64,000 bases of DNA, taken from contig CP176050.1 of the NCBI GenBank assembly GCA_046199005.1, forward strand, positions 310,001 through 374,000, in the 5' to 3' direction. Under the pieces are notes generated by a model, which did not search any database, had not been told where the DNA came from, and saw nothing but the letters and a program-made list of their open reading frames with translations. Source of the stretch: Ascidiimonas sp046199005 (GTDB lineage: Bacteria; Bacteroidota; Bacteroidia; Flavobacteriales; Flavobacteriaceae). Positions 54,861-63,000 of this stretch are shown here, in pieces (positions within the stretch are counted from its first letter, which is position 1; every line of letters begins with the position of its first letter). A program made the position numbers and the translations under genes.

Positions 54861-56960
54861 CTATTTAAGGAGTTGATAGGTAATAAGTGCCACCAGGTAT
54901 GCAAAAAAGGTCATGACCACTAATTGAATTATAGGCCATTTCCAGGTATTTGTTTCTTTCTTCACAATAGCGAGTGTGCTCATGCATTGCATGGCAAAAG
55001 CGTAGAAAAGGAGTAAAGAGATGCCCGAGGCAAGATTAAAAAGCGCAGTACCGTCTTCTTCACGAACTTCTGCTGCCATTCGATTTTTTATGGTTTCTTC
55101 CTCATCATTTCCTACGCTATATATAGTAGCCAGCGTACCTACAAAAACCTCTCTTGCGGCAAAAGAACTAATAAGTGCAATCCCGATTTTCCAATCATAA
55201 CCTAGGGGCTCGATAGCAGGTTCAATCGCCTTGCCTACAATTCCAATATACGAATTGGAAAGTTTATAAGATGCAATCTTAGTATTGAGTTCTTCAGGAG
55301 TTAAATTTTCATTTTCAGTCTGTGAACGTACAATTTGGTCGGCATTTGTAAACTTGTCTGAAGGTCCGTTAGAGGCTAAAAACCAAAGTACGATGGAGAT
55401 CGCCAAAATGATTTTACCCGCTCCAAGAACAAAACTTTTGGTCTTCTCTATAACCGTGTAAGCAACATTTCTGAGTAAGGGTAATTTATAATTGGGCATT
55501 TCAACCACGAAAAAACTTCGAGTCTTTATTCGCAAGAACTTATTTAATAACCATGCGGAAAGTACAGCAGTACCAAAACCTATCAGGTAGAGTAACATAA
55601 GTGTTAAACCCTGCAAGTTGAGCCCTAAAAATGTTTTATTGGGAATAACCAGTGCTATAATGATCAGGTAAACCGGAAGCCGCGCAGAGCAAGTGGTAAA
55701 TGGGGTGACAAGAATAGTGATTAGGCGTTCTTTCCAGTTTTCAATATTACGCGTAGCCATTACTGCCGGAATTGCACAAGCGGTACCTGAAATTAGAGGG
55801 ACAACACTTTTGCCACTTAAACCAAAACGACGCATAATTCGATCCATGAGGAAGACTACGCGACTCATATAGCCGGTTTCTTCTAAAATGGAGATAAAGA
55901 GAAATAAGAAAGCAATTTGTGGAATGAAAATCACGATCCCGCCAAGTCCCGGGATGATGCCTTCGGCAATGAGATTTGTAAAAGCACCTGAAGGGAGGGT
56001 GTTCTTTGACCAGTCGCTAAAACTAGCAAAAAGACCATCAATGAGATCCATAGGGTAACCACTCCAATCGTAGATCGCCTGAAAAATTGTAAGAAGTATA
56101 AAGAAGAAAATAAGATATCCGTAGACCTTATGCGTAAGTATTCTGTCCAAGCGGCTCCGCAGGTCTTTAGCGGCGTTTATGTCAACTTTATAACCTTCTT
56201 TAAGAACACCATTGATGAATTGATACCGTACAATAGTCTCTTTTTGCTGTAGCCTTTTTAATTCAGACTTTGGTTTCGTAGAAAAACTGGAGGTATCTTT
56301 TACCAGCTTTCGGTCCAGCTTTACAAAGTTTACATCCTGAGTGATCACCAACCATAATTTATAGATCGATTGTTTAGGAAACGCACTTCGAAGACCTTCA
56401 AAATATTCAGGATCAATTACACTAGCATTAACGCATGGCTCCGTAGAAAGGTTTTTGTAATCAAGAATTAACTCTTTAATGTGATCTATTCCTGTACCCT
56501 GTCTGGTACTCACCAACGCGATGCGGGTTTTAAGCTTGTCTTCAAGCAGTGAAATGTCCAAGCTAATTCCTTTACGCTTCATCCGGTCTGCCATATTCAC
56601 TACCAGGATGACCGGAATCTCTAGATCTTTAATTTGTGTAAAGAGTAAAAGATTGCGTTTAAGATTTTCAATATCGGTTACAAGAATAGCAACATCCGGA
56701 AAATCTTTATCATTCTTATTGAGCAGTAATTCAATTACCACATTCTCATCAAGCGAGGTAGCGTTTAAACTATATGTACCAGGAAGATCTAGAATATGTG
56801 CTTTTATCCCACGAGGGAGTTTGCAAATGCCTTCTTTTTTTTCAACTGTGATTCCCGGATAGTTTCCTACCTTTTGATTTAAACCCGTTAATTGATTAAA
56901 AACAGAGGTTTTACCCGTATTTGGATTGCCTATGAGGGCTACTTTAATTTGCTTGCTCAT
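54861..56960 (-). CDS. feoB: Ferrous iron transporter FeoB
   Basis: 699 aa. N-terminal GTPase domain: G1 GNPNTGKT (11-18), G3 DLPG, G4 VNMAD. A helical GDI-like spacer follows, then the membrane domain with two Gate motifs (LISGTACAIPAVMATR, and IALISSFAAREVFVGTL with its Cys-less second gate). It imports Fe(II). The start overlaps feoA by 4 nt. Neighbours and order are the usual feoAB. Confidence 0.96.
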   Translation of the reverse strand: MSKQIKVALIGNPNTGKTSVFNQLTGLNQKVGNYPGITVEKKEGICKLPRGIKAHILDLPGTYSLNATSLDENVVIELLLNKNDKDFPDVAILVTDIENLKRNLLLFTQIKDLEIPVILVVNMADRMKRKGISLDISLLEDKLKTRIALVSTRQGTGIDHIKELILDYKNLSTEPCVNASVIDPEYFEGLRSAFPKQSIYKLWLVITQDVNFVKLDRKLVKDTSSFSTKPKSELKRLQQKETIVRYQFINGVLKEGYKVDINAAKDLRSRLDRILTHKVYGYLIFFFILLTIFQAIYDWSGYPMDLIDGLFASFSDWSKNTLPSGAFTNLIAEGIIPGLGGIVIFIPQIAFLFLFISILEETGYMSRVVFLMDRIMRRFGLSGKSVVPLISGTACAIPAVMATRNIENWKERLITILVTPFTTCSARLPVYLIIIALVIPNKTFLGLNLQGLTLMLLYLIGFGTAVLSAWLLNKFLRIKTRSFFVVEMPNYKLPLLRNVAYTVIEKTKSFVLGAGKIILAISIVLWFLASNGPSDKFTNADQIVRSQTENENLTPEELNTKIASYKLSNSYIGIVGKAIEPAIEPLGYDWKIGIALISSFAAREVFVGTLATIYSVGNDEEETIKNRMAAEVREEDGTALFNLASGISLLLFYAFAMQCMSTLAIVKKETNTWKWPIIQLVVMTFFAYLVALITYQLLK

Positions 56961-57202
56961 AGAAGAGTATTTTCCGAAATAATTTCTATTTCAATATGAA
57001 GAGCAGTTTCTTTTCGTATCGCTAGAAAGGCCCCGTTTATATTAATGTACATGGGATCATGAAACGGAGCATATTGTATAAGTTCAACAGTATTTCCCGG
57101 AAGGCATCCCATTTCAAATAATTTGATGGGTATAAGATCGGAAGAAACATCTTTTATAATTCCCTTTTCTCCACGCTTCAGATTTGCTACTGTTGCCTTC
57201 AA
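56957..57202 (-). CDS. feoA: FeoA, SH3-like partner of FeoB
   Basis: 81 aa. The FeoA pattern is clear: LKRGEKGIIKDV, KLFEMGCLPGNTVELIQYAPF, then IRKETALHIEIEI. The start is TTG at 57202: there is no ATG, and an in-frame TAA lies two codons upstream. The 3' end overlaps feoB (ATGA). A TATTTTTG box (minus strand, 57231-57238) lies 28 bp upstream and may be its -7 element. Confidence 0.93.
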   Translation of the reverse strand: MKATVANLKRGEKGIIKDVSSDLIPIKLFEMGCLPGNTVELIQYAPFHDPMYININGAFLAIRKETALHIEIEIISENTLL

Positions 57203-57316
57203 TTTTTATTTAGATTCATTTTAATTAAGACAAAAATAGTATAAAAAAACAGGATAGGGAAGTTCAGAATAGGGTTTTTAGAATTTTAGGAAAAGTGACC
57301 TGTTTATAGTGGTTAA

Positions 57317-57985
57317 TTAGTATTCTTGTTTAAGTATTTCAAGATCTTTCAGTAATTTTTCAATCTCTTCGGGATTTGTTCCATCGTAAAAACCTCTGAT
57401 GCGCTTCTCCTTATCTACAAGAATAAAATTCTCCGTATGAATCATATCGTAAGATCCACCATCTCCGTCATTTTTAACCGCCAGGTATGATTTTCTAGCA
57501 AGCTGATAGATTTGCTTCTTATCGCCTGTAACCAAATTCCATTTTGTATCAATTACTCCTTTTTCAAGTGCATATTTTTTAAGCTGTGCTACTGAATCAA
57601 CATTTGGAGTTACAGAATGAGATAATAGCATTACATCTGGCTCATTCAAGATCTTATCTTGTATCTCAACCATATTGTCGGTCATGATCGGGCAAATGGT
57701 AGGGCAAGTGGTAAAAAAGAAGTCGGCTATATAGATTTTGTTCTCATAATTTTTTTCGGTAATAGTATCTCCATTCTGATTAATGAGTTTAAAAGGGGAA
57801 ATCGTATGGTACCTGCGTACATGCTGCATGGACTCGTCTACCAATTCTGTATTCACATCTGACGGTTGGTAAATACGCAATTTTTGTTCTGGTTTTAAAG
57901 CATTATAAAATAAGGTAATAATAATGGCAGAAAGGATTAAAAGAGTGATCCCGAGGATCTTAAATTTTTTGAAAAATGAGAGCAT
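57317..57985 (-). CDS. SCO1/SenC/PrrC-family copper chaperone
   Basis: 222 aa with one N-terminal membrane helix (ILGITLLILSAIIITLFYNAL). The thioredoxin fold has the copper-binding CxxxC as CPTIC (Cys94, Cys98) in FFTTCPTICPIMTDNM, and the partner His in YDMIHTENFILVDKE. SCO proteins deliver copper or reduce thiols during cytochrome oxidase assembly. No oxidase gene is nearby. The promoter is in the 177-bp gap shared with divergent rseP. Confidence 0.92.
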   Translation of the reverse strand: MLSFFKKFKILGITLLILSAIIITLFYNALKPEQKLRIYQPSDVNTELVDESMQHVRRYHTISPFKLINQNGDTITEKNYENKIYIADFFFTTCPTICPIMTDNMVEIQDKILNEPDVMLLSHSVTPNVDSVAQLKKYALEKGVIDTKWNLVTGDKKQIYQLARKSYLAVKNDGDGGSYDMIHTENFILVDKEKRIRGFYDGTNPEEIEKLLKDLEILKQEY

Positions 57986-58122
57986 ATATCTAAAAAATCA
58001 AGCGATACAAAATTACGCAATTTTGGTACTTCAAATCTGTATTTTTTAAAGGGAAGGTCTTAAAAGATTCTTAAAAAAATACGGGTATCAAAAGGTGTCT
58101 TTATATAGTAAAATGAAAACCG

Positions 58123-58130
58123 TACTTTTG
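58123..58130 (+). promoter_or_regulatory. -7 box of rseP
   Basis: TACTTTTG, a match to TAnnTTTG, 33 bp before the rseP ATG. No clear TTTG was found at the expected -33 position, so this is a weaker call. Confidence 0.4.
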
Positions 58131-58162
58131 CGTGTTTTTAAAAATGTTGTAGATACGATTTT

Positions 58163-59482
58163 ATGAGTCCGATTTTAATTAAGACCCTTGGTCTATTACT
58201 TAGTTTATCCTTCCTTATTGTCCTTCATGAATTAGGACACTTTATACCTGCCAAGCTATTTAAAACCCGTGTTGAAAAGTTCTTTCTCTTTTTCGATGTA
58301 AAATATGCACTTTTCAAAAAGAAAATAGGTGAAACGGTTTATGGAATAGGATGGTTACCGTTGGGTGGCTATGTGAAGATTGCCGGAATGATTGATGAGA
58401 GTATGGATAAGGAACAGATGGCAGAGGAGCCCAAACCCTGGGAATTTAGATCGAAACCTGCCTGGCAACGACTCATAATAATGATAGGAGGGGTTACCGT
58501 AAATTTAATACTAGGGTTTCTTATTTACATGATGATCCTATTTGTTTGGGGACAAGAAGAATTAAAACCCGAACAAATGCCTCACGGATTCGAAGTTGCG
58601 GAAGAACTAAAACAATTTGGATTTCAAACCGGAGATGTGATTCTGGATGTAAATGGAGAAGAGCTTGATAATGCATTGGAAATAAATAGGTATTTATTAG
58701 TTCGAGATGTTTCAAAAGTAAGGGTAAAGCACAATGATGGAAGAACAGAAGTGCTCATGCTGCCAGATACTATAGGGGATTACATATTTAAGTCGGGAGT
58801 GCGAGTACCTTTCGTTCCGAGAAGAACAAATAGCCTTGATACGGTTCTTGTGGATATGCCTGGATACAAAGCGGGCCTCCGAAAAGGAGACCAAATTGTG
58901 CAGGTTAATGGGGCGCCGATTGAGTATTTCGATGAGGTAAAGAAATCCTTAAAGAAGGAAACAGAGAACTCAATTACCTTTCTCCGAGACAATAAGAAAC
59001 AAACAATCACAGTTATTCCAAATGAAGAAGGGCGACTAGGGATTAGCAGTCTCGAATATGCAGAATTTGATACAACCCGAAAAGAATTTTCATTGGGAGA
59101 ATCTATCTCCAAAGGATTTAGTTTTGGATATTGGACCCTGCATGATTATGTAGTACAATTTAAATACATCTTTACCAAAGAAGGAGCTACCCAGGTTGGC
59201 GGATTTGGAACGATCGCAAAACTATTCCCTTCGGTTTGGGATTGGCAGCAATTTTGGGAGACGACTGCCTTAATTTCTATTATATTAGCCTTCATGAATA
59301 TACTTCCTATTCCTGCACTGGATGGTGGTCATGTGACTTTTTTATTGTACGAGATTGTTACCGGGAGAAAGCCAAGCGACAAGTTTTTAGAATATGCACA
59401 AATGGTAGGCTTCTTTTTACTGATTGCTCTTTTGCTTTTTGCCAATGGAAACGACATCTATCGTTGGCTTTTTGATAAATAA
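58163..59482 (+). CDS. rseP: RIP site-2 metalloprotease RseP
   Basis: 439 aa. The membrane zinc site is HELGH (His22, Glu23, His26), with the second motif ALDGGH near residue 386. Two PDZ-like regions lie between (about 130-205 and 225-300; GYKAGLRKGDQIVQVNG). RseP cleaves anti-sigma factors and remnant signal peptides inside the membrane. It is a single gene, divergent from the SCO gene. Confidence 0.95.
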   Translation: MSPILIKTLGLLLSLSFLIVLHELGHFIPAKLFKTRVEKFFLFFDVKYALFKKKIGETVYGIGWLPLGGYVKIAGMIDESMDKEQMAEEPKPWEFRSKPAWQRLIIMIGGVTVNLILGFLIYMMILFVWGQEELKPEQMPHGFEVAEELKQFGFQTGDVILDVNGEELDNALEINRYLLVRDVSKVRVKHNDGRTEVLMLPDTIGDYIFKSGVRVPFVPRRTNSLDTVLVDMPGYKAGLRKGDQIVQVNGAPIEYFDEVKKSLKKETENSITFLRDNKKQTITVIPNEEGRLGISSLEYAEFDTTRKEFSLGESISKGFSFGYWTLHDYVVQFKYIFTKEGATQVGGFGTIAKLFPSVWDWQQFWETTALISIILAFMNILPIPALDGGHVTFLLYEIVTGRKPSDKFLEYAQMVGFFLLIALLLFANGNDIYRWLFDK

Positions 59483-59497
59483 AAAAATAGATATTTA

Positions 59498-59528
59498 TTT
59501 GGGTTGATTAAAAAAACACATATATTTG
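59498..59528 (+). promoter_or_regulatory. Promoter of tRNA-Asn
   Basis: TTTG at 59498-59501 and TATATTTG at 59521-59528, spacer exactly 19 bp, matching the Bacteroidota consensus. The predicted start of transcription is about 18 bp before the mature tRNA end. Confidence 0.75.
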
Positions 59529-59552
59529 CATCCGCAAAAAAGGATAAAACCT

Positions 59553-59626
59553 TCCTCCTTAGCTCAGTTGGTTAGAGCATCTGACTGTTAATCAGAGGGT
59601 CCTTGGTTCGAGCCCAAGAGGGGGAG
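59553..59626 (+). tRNA. tRNA-Asn (GTT)
   Basis: 74 nt. The acceptor stem TCCTCCT pairs with AGGGGGA (one G-T pair). The D arm is GCTCAGTTGGTTAGAGC, the anticodon arm TCTGA-CTGTTAA-TCAGA with anticodon GTT, and the T arm CTTGG-TTCGAGC-CCAAG. Discriminator base G fits Asn. CCA is not encoded. Confidence 0.97.
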
Positions 59627-59627
59627 C

Positions 59628-59661
59628 AAAAAAAACCTTGTCATTACGACAAGGTTTTTTT
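59628..59661 (+). terminator. Terminator after tRNA-Asn
   Basis: Stem AAACCTTGTC / GACAAGGTTT with a 5-nt loop and a following T run, directly after the tRNA. Confidence 0.88.
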
Positions 59662-59698
59662 GTTAAGACTGACTAACTTTTCTACTTTAATTTTTTTT

Positions 59699-59890
59699 CT
59701 AGCAAATACCGCAAGAGAAACAATCGGTCTGCACGCTTTCACAATTTTTATCCGTTGCCGGTCCCGGGCAGATAATTACTGTTTCAGCACCGCAAACGCG
59801 GTTGGAACCTCCTTAAACAGATCGAGCATGTTTTAGCGTTGCTACCTTTCTCAGATTCAGTGATAAATTTTTCAGATTTTTCTTTCTCAT
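59699..59890 (-). pseudogene. Lanthipeptide-like RiPP precursor interrupted by an in-frame TAA
   Basis: The ATG at 59890 opens a 25-codon leader (MRKKNLKNLSLNLRKVATLK, then HARSV) that resembles Bacteroidota class I lanthipeptide leaders (repeated basic residues, KNLKNLSLN). Codon 26 is TAA (59815-59813). The same frame then continues, without shift, for 37 codons starting GGSNRVCGAETVIICPG and ending TDCFSCGIC before a TAG. That part has six Cys plus Ser/Thr and begins with the Gly-Gly typical of a leader-core boundary. One base change (TAA from AAA, Lys) would restore a 63-aa precursor. A TAATTTTG box on the minus strand (59907-59914) lies upstream. No modification enzyme is in the window. 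It is either a recent pseudogene or a recoded gene. No other gene was found in 59662-60003. Confidence 0.72.
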
Positions 59891-60003
59891 AATTCTAATT
59901 TTTCTTCAAAATTAATTAGAATTTCGCACTAAAACAGCCTAATTTTTATTTTTTTAACAATAAAAGATCAGTTATTCAATAAATATTACAATCCATGTAT
60001 TGG

Positions 60004-63000
60004 TTAAGTCAATGAATAAGAAACAAAGAAAATCACGTCTTTAAAGTTTTGATCTCCAAGTGCCTGTGGTACTGTTATTTTCATATCAGCAGTTTTCGAA
60101 ATACTTTGATTAGAGTTTACTTTACTCAAGATGTCGTTAACATCTAAGGTATAAGAGAAATTCTCCACTCCATCAACTGATTTTACATTAGCGAAGTACG
60201 GAAAATGTGTTGCCTGCAATGCGAGTTCAATATCATTTGAATTACCTGTTTTAGTAAGCATGTGCCATTCTCCGGGAAAATCGTGTCTCAAACTAAAAGT
60301 TCTCAGTGTTTTAGTCCCGTTTAGTTTTCCCAGGGCTGTTTTGAGATTGCTTTCTACAGTAGCCTTGAGAACTCCATCAAATTCAGCCTCATAACTAATG
60401 TGGAAAATCACATCTGAAATCGTATTATAATCAAAAGAACGAACCGTATTGGGTAATGACAGTGACCAAGAGCTAATGGCGCCGGCACCTTCGAAGGGTA
60501 AATACTTATTTCCATTAAAATTAAGTTCAAACTGCCCTCCGTCATTCTGGGCAGTACTAGTGGCGATCGTATCGCAACCGGCAAAAGAAAAATCTACCAA
60601 TGCGCTATCTTTTTCCTGTCTAATTTTATTGATACCCAGCGTTAAGGTGGCGCCTATATTTACGTAAGGTCCTGTTATGCATGGAATACTTATTCTCACA
60701 GATTTTATTCTTCGTCTGTAATATCCAGGATAGATGACATCAAAGGCGGCTTCCGGAATGGTAAAATCGCTAAATGATCCGTTGATCTTAAGTTCTAACA
60801 ATTTTTCAGGAGCAATTTGTTTTAAGCTAAAATGCTGTGTAATCTGTTTGTGAACTTTATCCGTATCAATAAATTCTTTTTCTAATCTCTGCAATTGAAG
60901 CATCAGTTGTTCACCTGCCAGCAATCCTGCTTTTTCTGAATTCCAATTGTCTAAAGCAATTAGCCCGGGATCACCCAGCGCATTTCCTCTTTGAAAATTG
61001 AAAGCGCGTTGTGCATCGGATGCCATTTCATGGGCTAGATTATAGGCCATCTTGTACAATTTTTGAAGCTGCCCTACCTGAAACGTATAGTGATCGAGAC
61101 CAGAAAATTTTGTAGTATAGAATTCATGCAATTCTTCGTACTGGGCTATGTTCTTCTCATGCATTGAAATATCATATTCAGCCATGGCAACAGCTAGTTC
61201 ACTATTAGTTAGCTGGTGATCTATGCTCACCATCTCCTGCTCAAACTGTGCTAATTGATATCGCCATTCTTGATCTCTCCTTTGATGACCAGCTTCCATT
61301 CCAGCTAATACTGCAATGTTGTCTGCAATTTTAGCGGTAGCAGCAAGGGCATTTGCAAAACGGTTGGCACTATCCCCTAATTCAAGTCCGCCATATTTCA
61401 TTGCAAAGGGACTCCCTAACTGGGGCACCAGTCTTAGTCCGCCAGATAAAAATTGAAGAATGCCTTCACCTATTCGAATGCTTCCGGCTGTCCATTTAGC
61501 AATTTGTTCAGTACGTTCCCATGGAATCAGACCATCCTCAATTAGCTGGTCAAAATGATCGATTCGTAATTGCAGTCCTTTTTTGTTTTCTTCTAGAATT
61601 TTAAGGTTGGTTTTGGCTTGCTCGAGATTTTTTCGTTTTACCTGCGTGGTAAGCGTAAGAATGTTTTGTTCATGTCTTGACCGGAGCAAGGTTAATTCTT
61701 CGCTGTCCTTCCGCTCAATTGCCGCAAAAAGTTGTCCGCCAAAACTTTGTACGGTACTACAAAATTCTTTTGCTTTGGCAATTAAATATTCGAATTTGTA
61801 ATAAGGAAGCCCACTGGCTAACGCACCTAAAATATCATCGAACGATAAACCTCCAGCGACCATTCTTGCCAGTAAGGCAGGATCAATGGGTGGAGCAAAT
61901 GCTGGCATAAGGCGTTTAACTCCGTTGATATCCAAACAATTATTGAGTTTATAAATTCGGTCGTCTACACGGTCCCAGTACGCATGAAAAATATCGTTTT
62001 TTGGGAAACAAAATATAAGATCTGACTTTAGATTGATATATTTAACCGGGGTCCTTGGTCTGCCATAAACCTTATCCAGTGTTTGTCTGTCTCTTGAAAA
62101 ATCGCCAATGTTATACGATTTTCCTGCACTTACAAGTACATTGTTTTGATAAGAAGACACTTCTTTATTACTGAAGACAGATTCCTGATAACGCTTGGTT
62201 TTATTTTTTTCGGATGGCCTTCCCACATAATTGTAGGTTTTTAGATTGGCTCTCACCTTTAATTTATCGGCAAATTGATGTTTGACGTTTTCGGTATACT
62301 TTTCAAATTTAGAAGTGGCTACTGGCTTTTTGGGTACTTTAGTAAACATATTATAAATAAACTCTCCCGTTGCTTCATTCTGTTTAAAATTGATCTTTTC
62401 ATAGGTAAGATCTTTAGTTTCTGAACAAGCACCTACACTCTGTGGTTTGTCTCCCAAAATATTCTTGACCATTGCATACAGATTTCTCGCCTCACTTGTA
62501 CTTTCGGGAGTATATTGAGAAAATAGATAATCACCCCAATCCATTAGATTGTCAAGGTATTTCATAACAACATTTTTCTGATAGGCAGAAATTCTCATTC
62601 TCGCAATAGCATGAGGATTTCCTGGATTCCTTCGGTACTCCTCAATAGCATTCTCATTGCTGTAAATCTCCTCTAGCTTTTGAAGACCTAATTCTCTGAA
62701 TGCGGTAAAATTCCAATTTACATCTGCAGGGAAAGCTAATCGATCAAATTCATCTTTGCTATTGGTCGGGTCATAAATATAACGATACCAGATATCTGCT
62801 TCTCTGAATTTACCGGAAGCATTCAAATGATCTGCAATTCTCATAGGGATATGGAAAAAGATCTCATAAAAATAATTTCCAAAACTTTCATTATAATCTA
62901 CCTGCTCTTTAAAATGATTTTGATTTTTATGATGCAATAGTTCATTTACAGATATAGATATATTATTCCATAAGGTTTGAAGCCCTTCGGGATTTAAAGT

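Noticed and set aside
59603..59836. Plus-strand reading frame of 77 codons over the tRNA tail and RiPP region
   Set aside because: It starts inside the tRNA, crosses its terminator and runs antisense to the lanthipeptide-like frame; no recognisable protein features.
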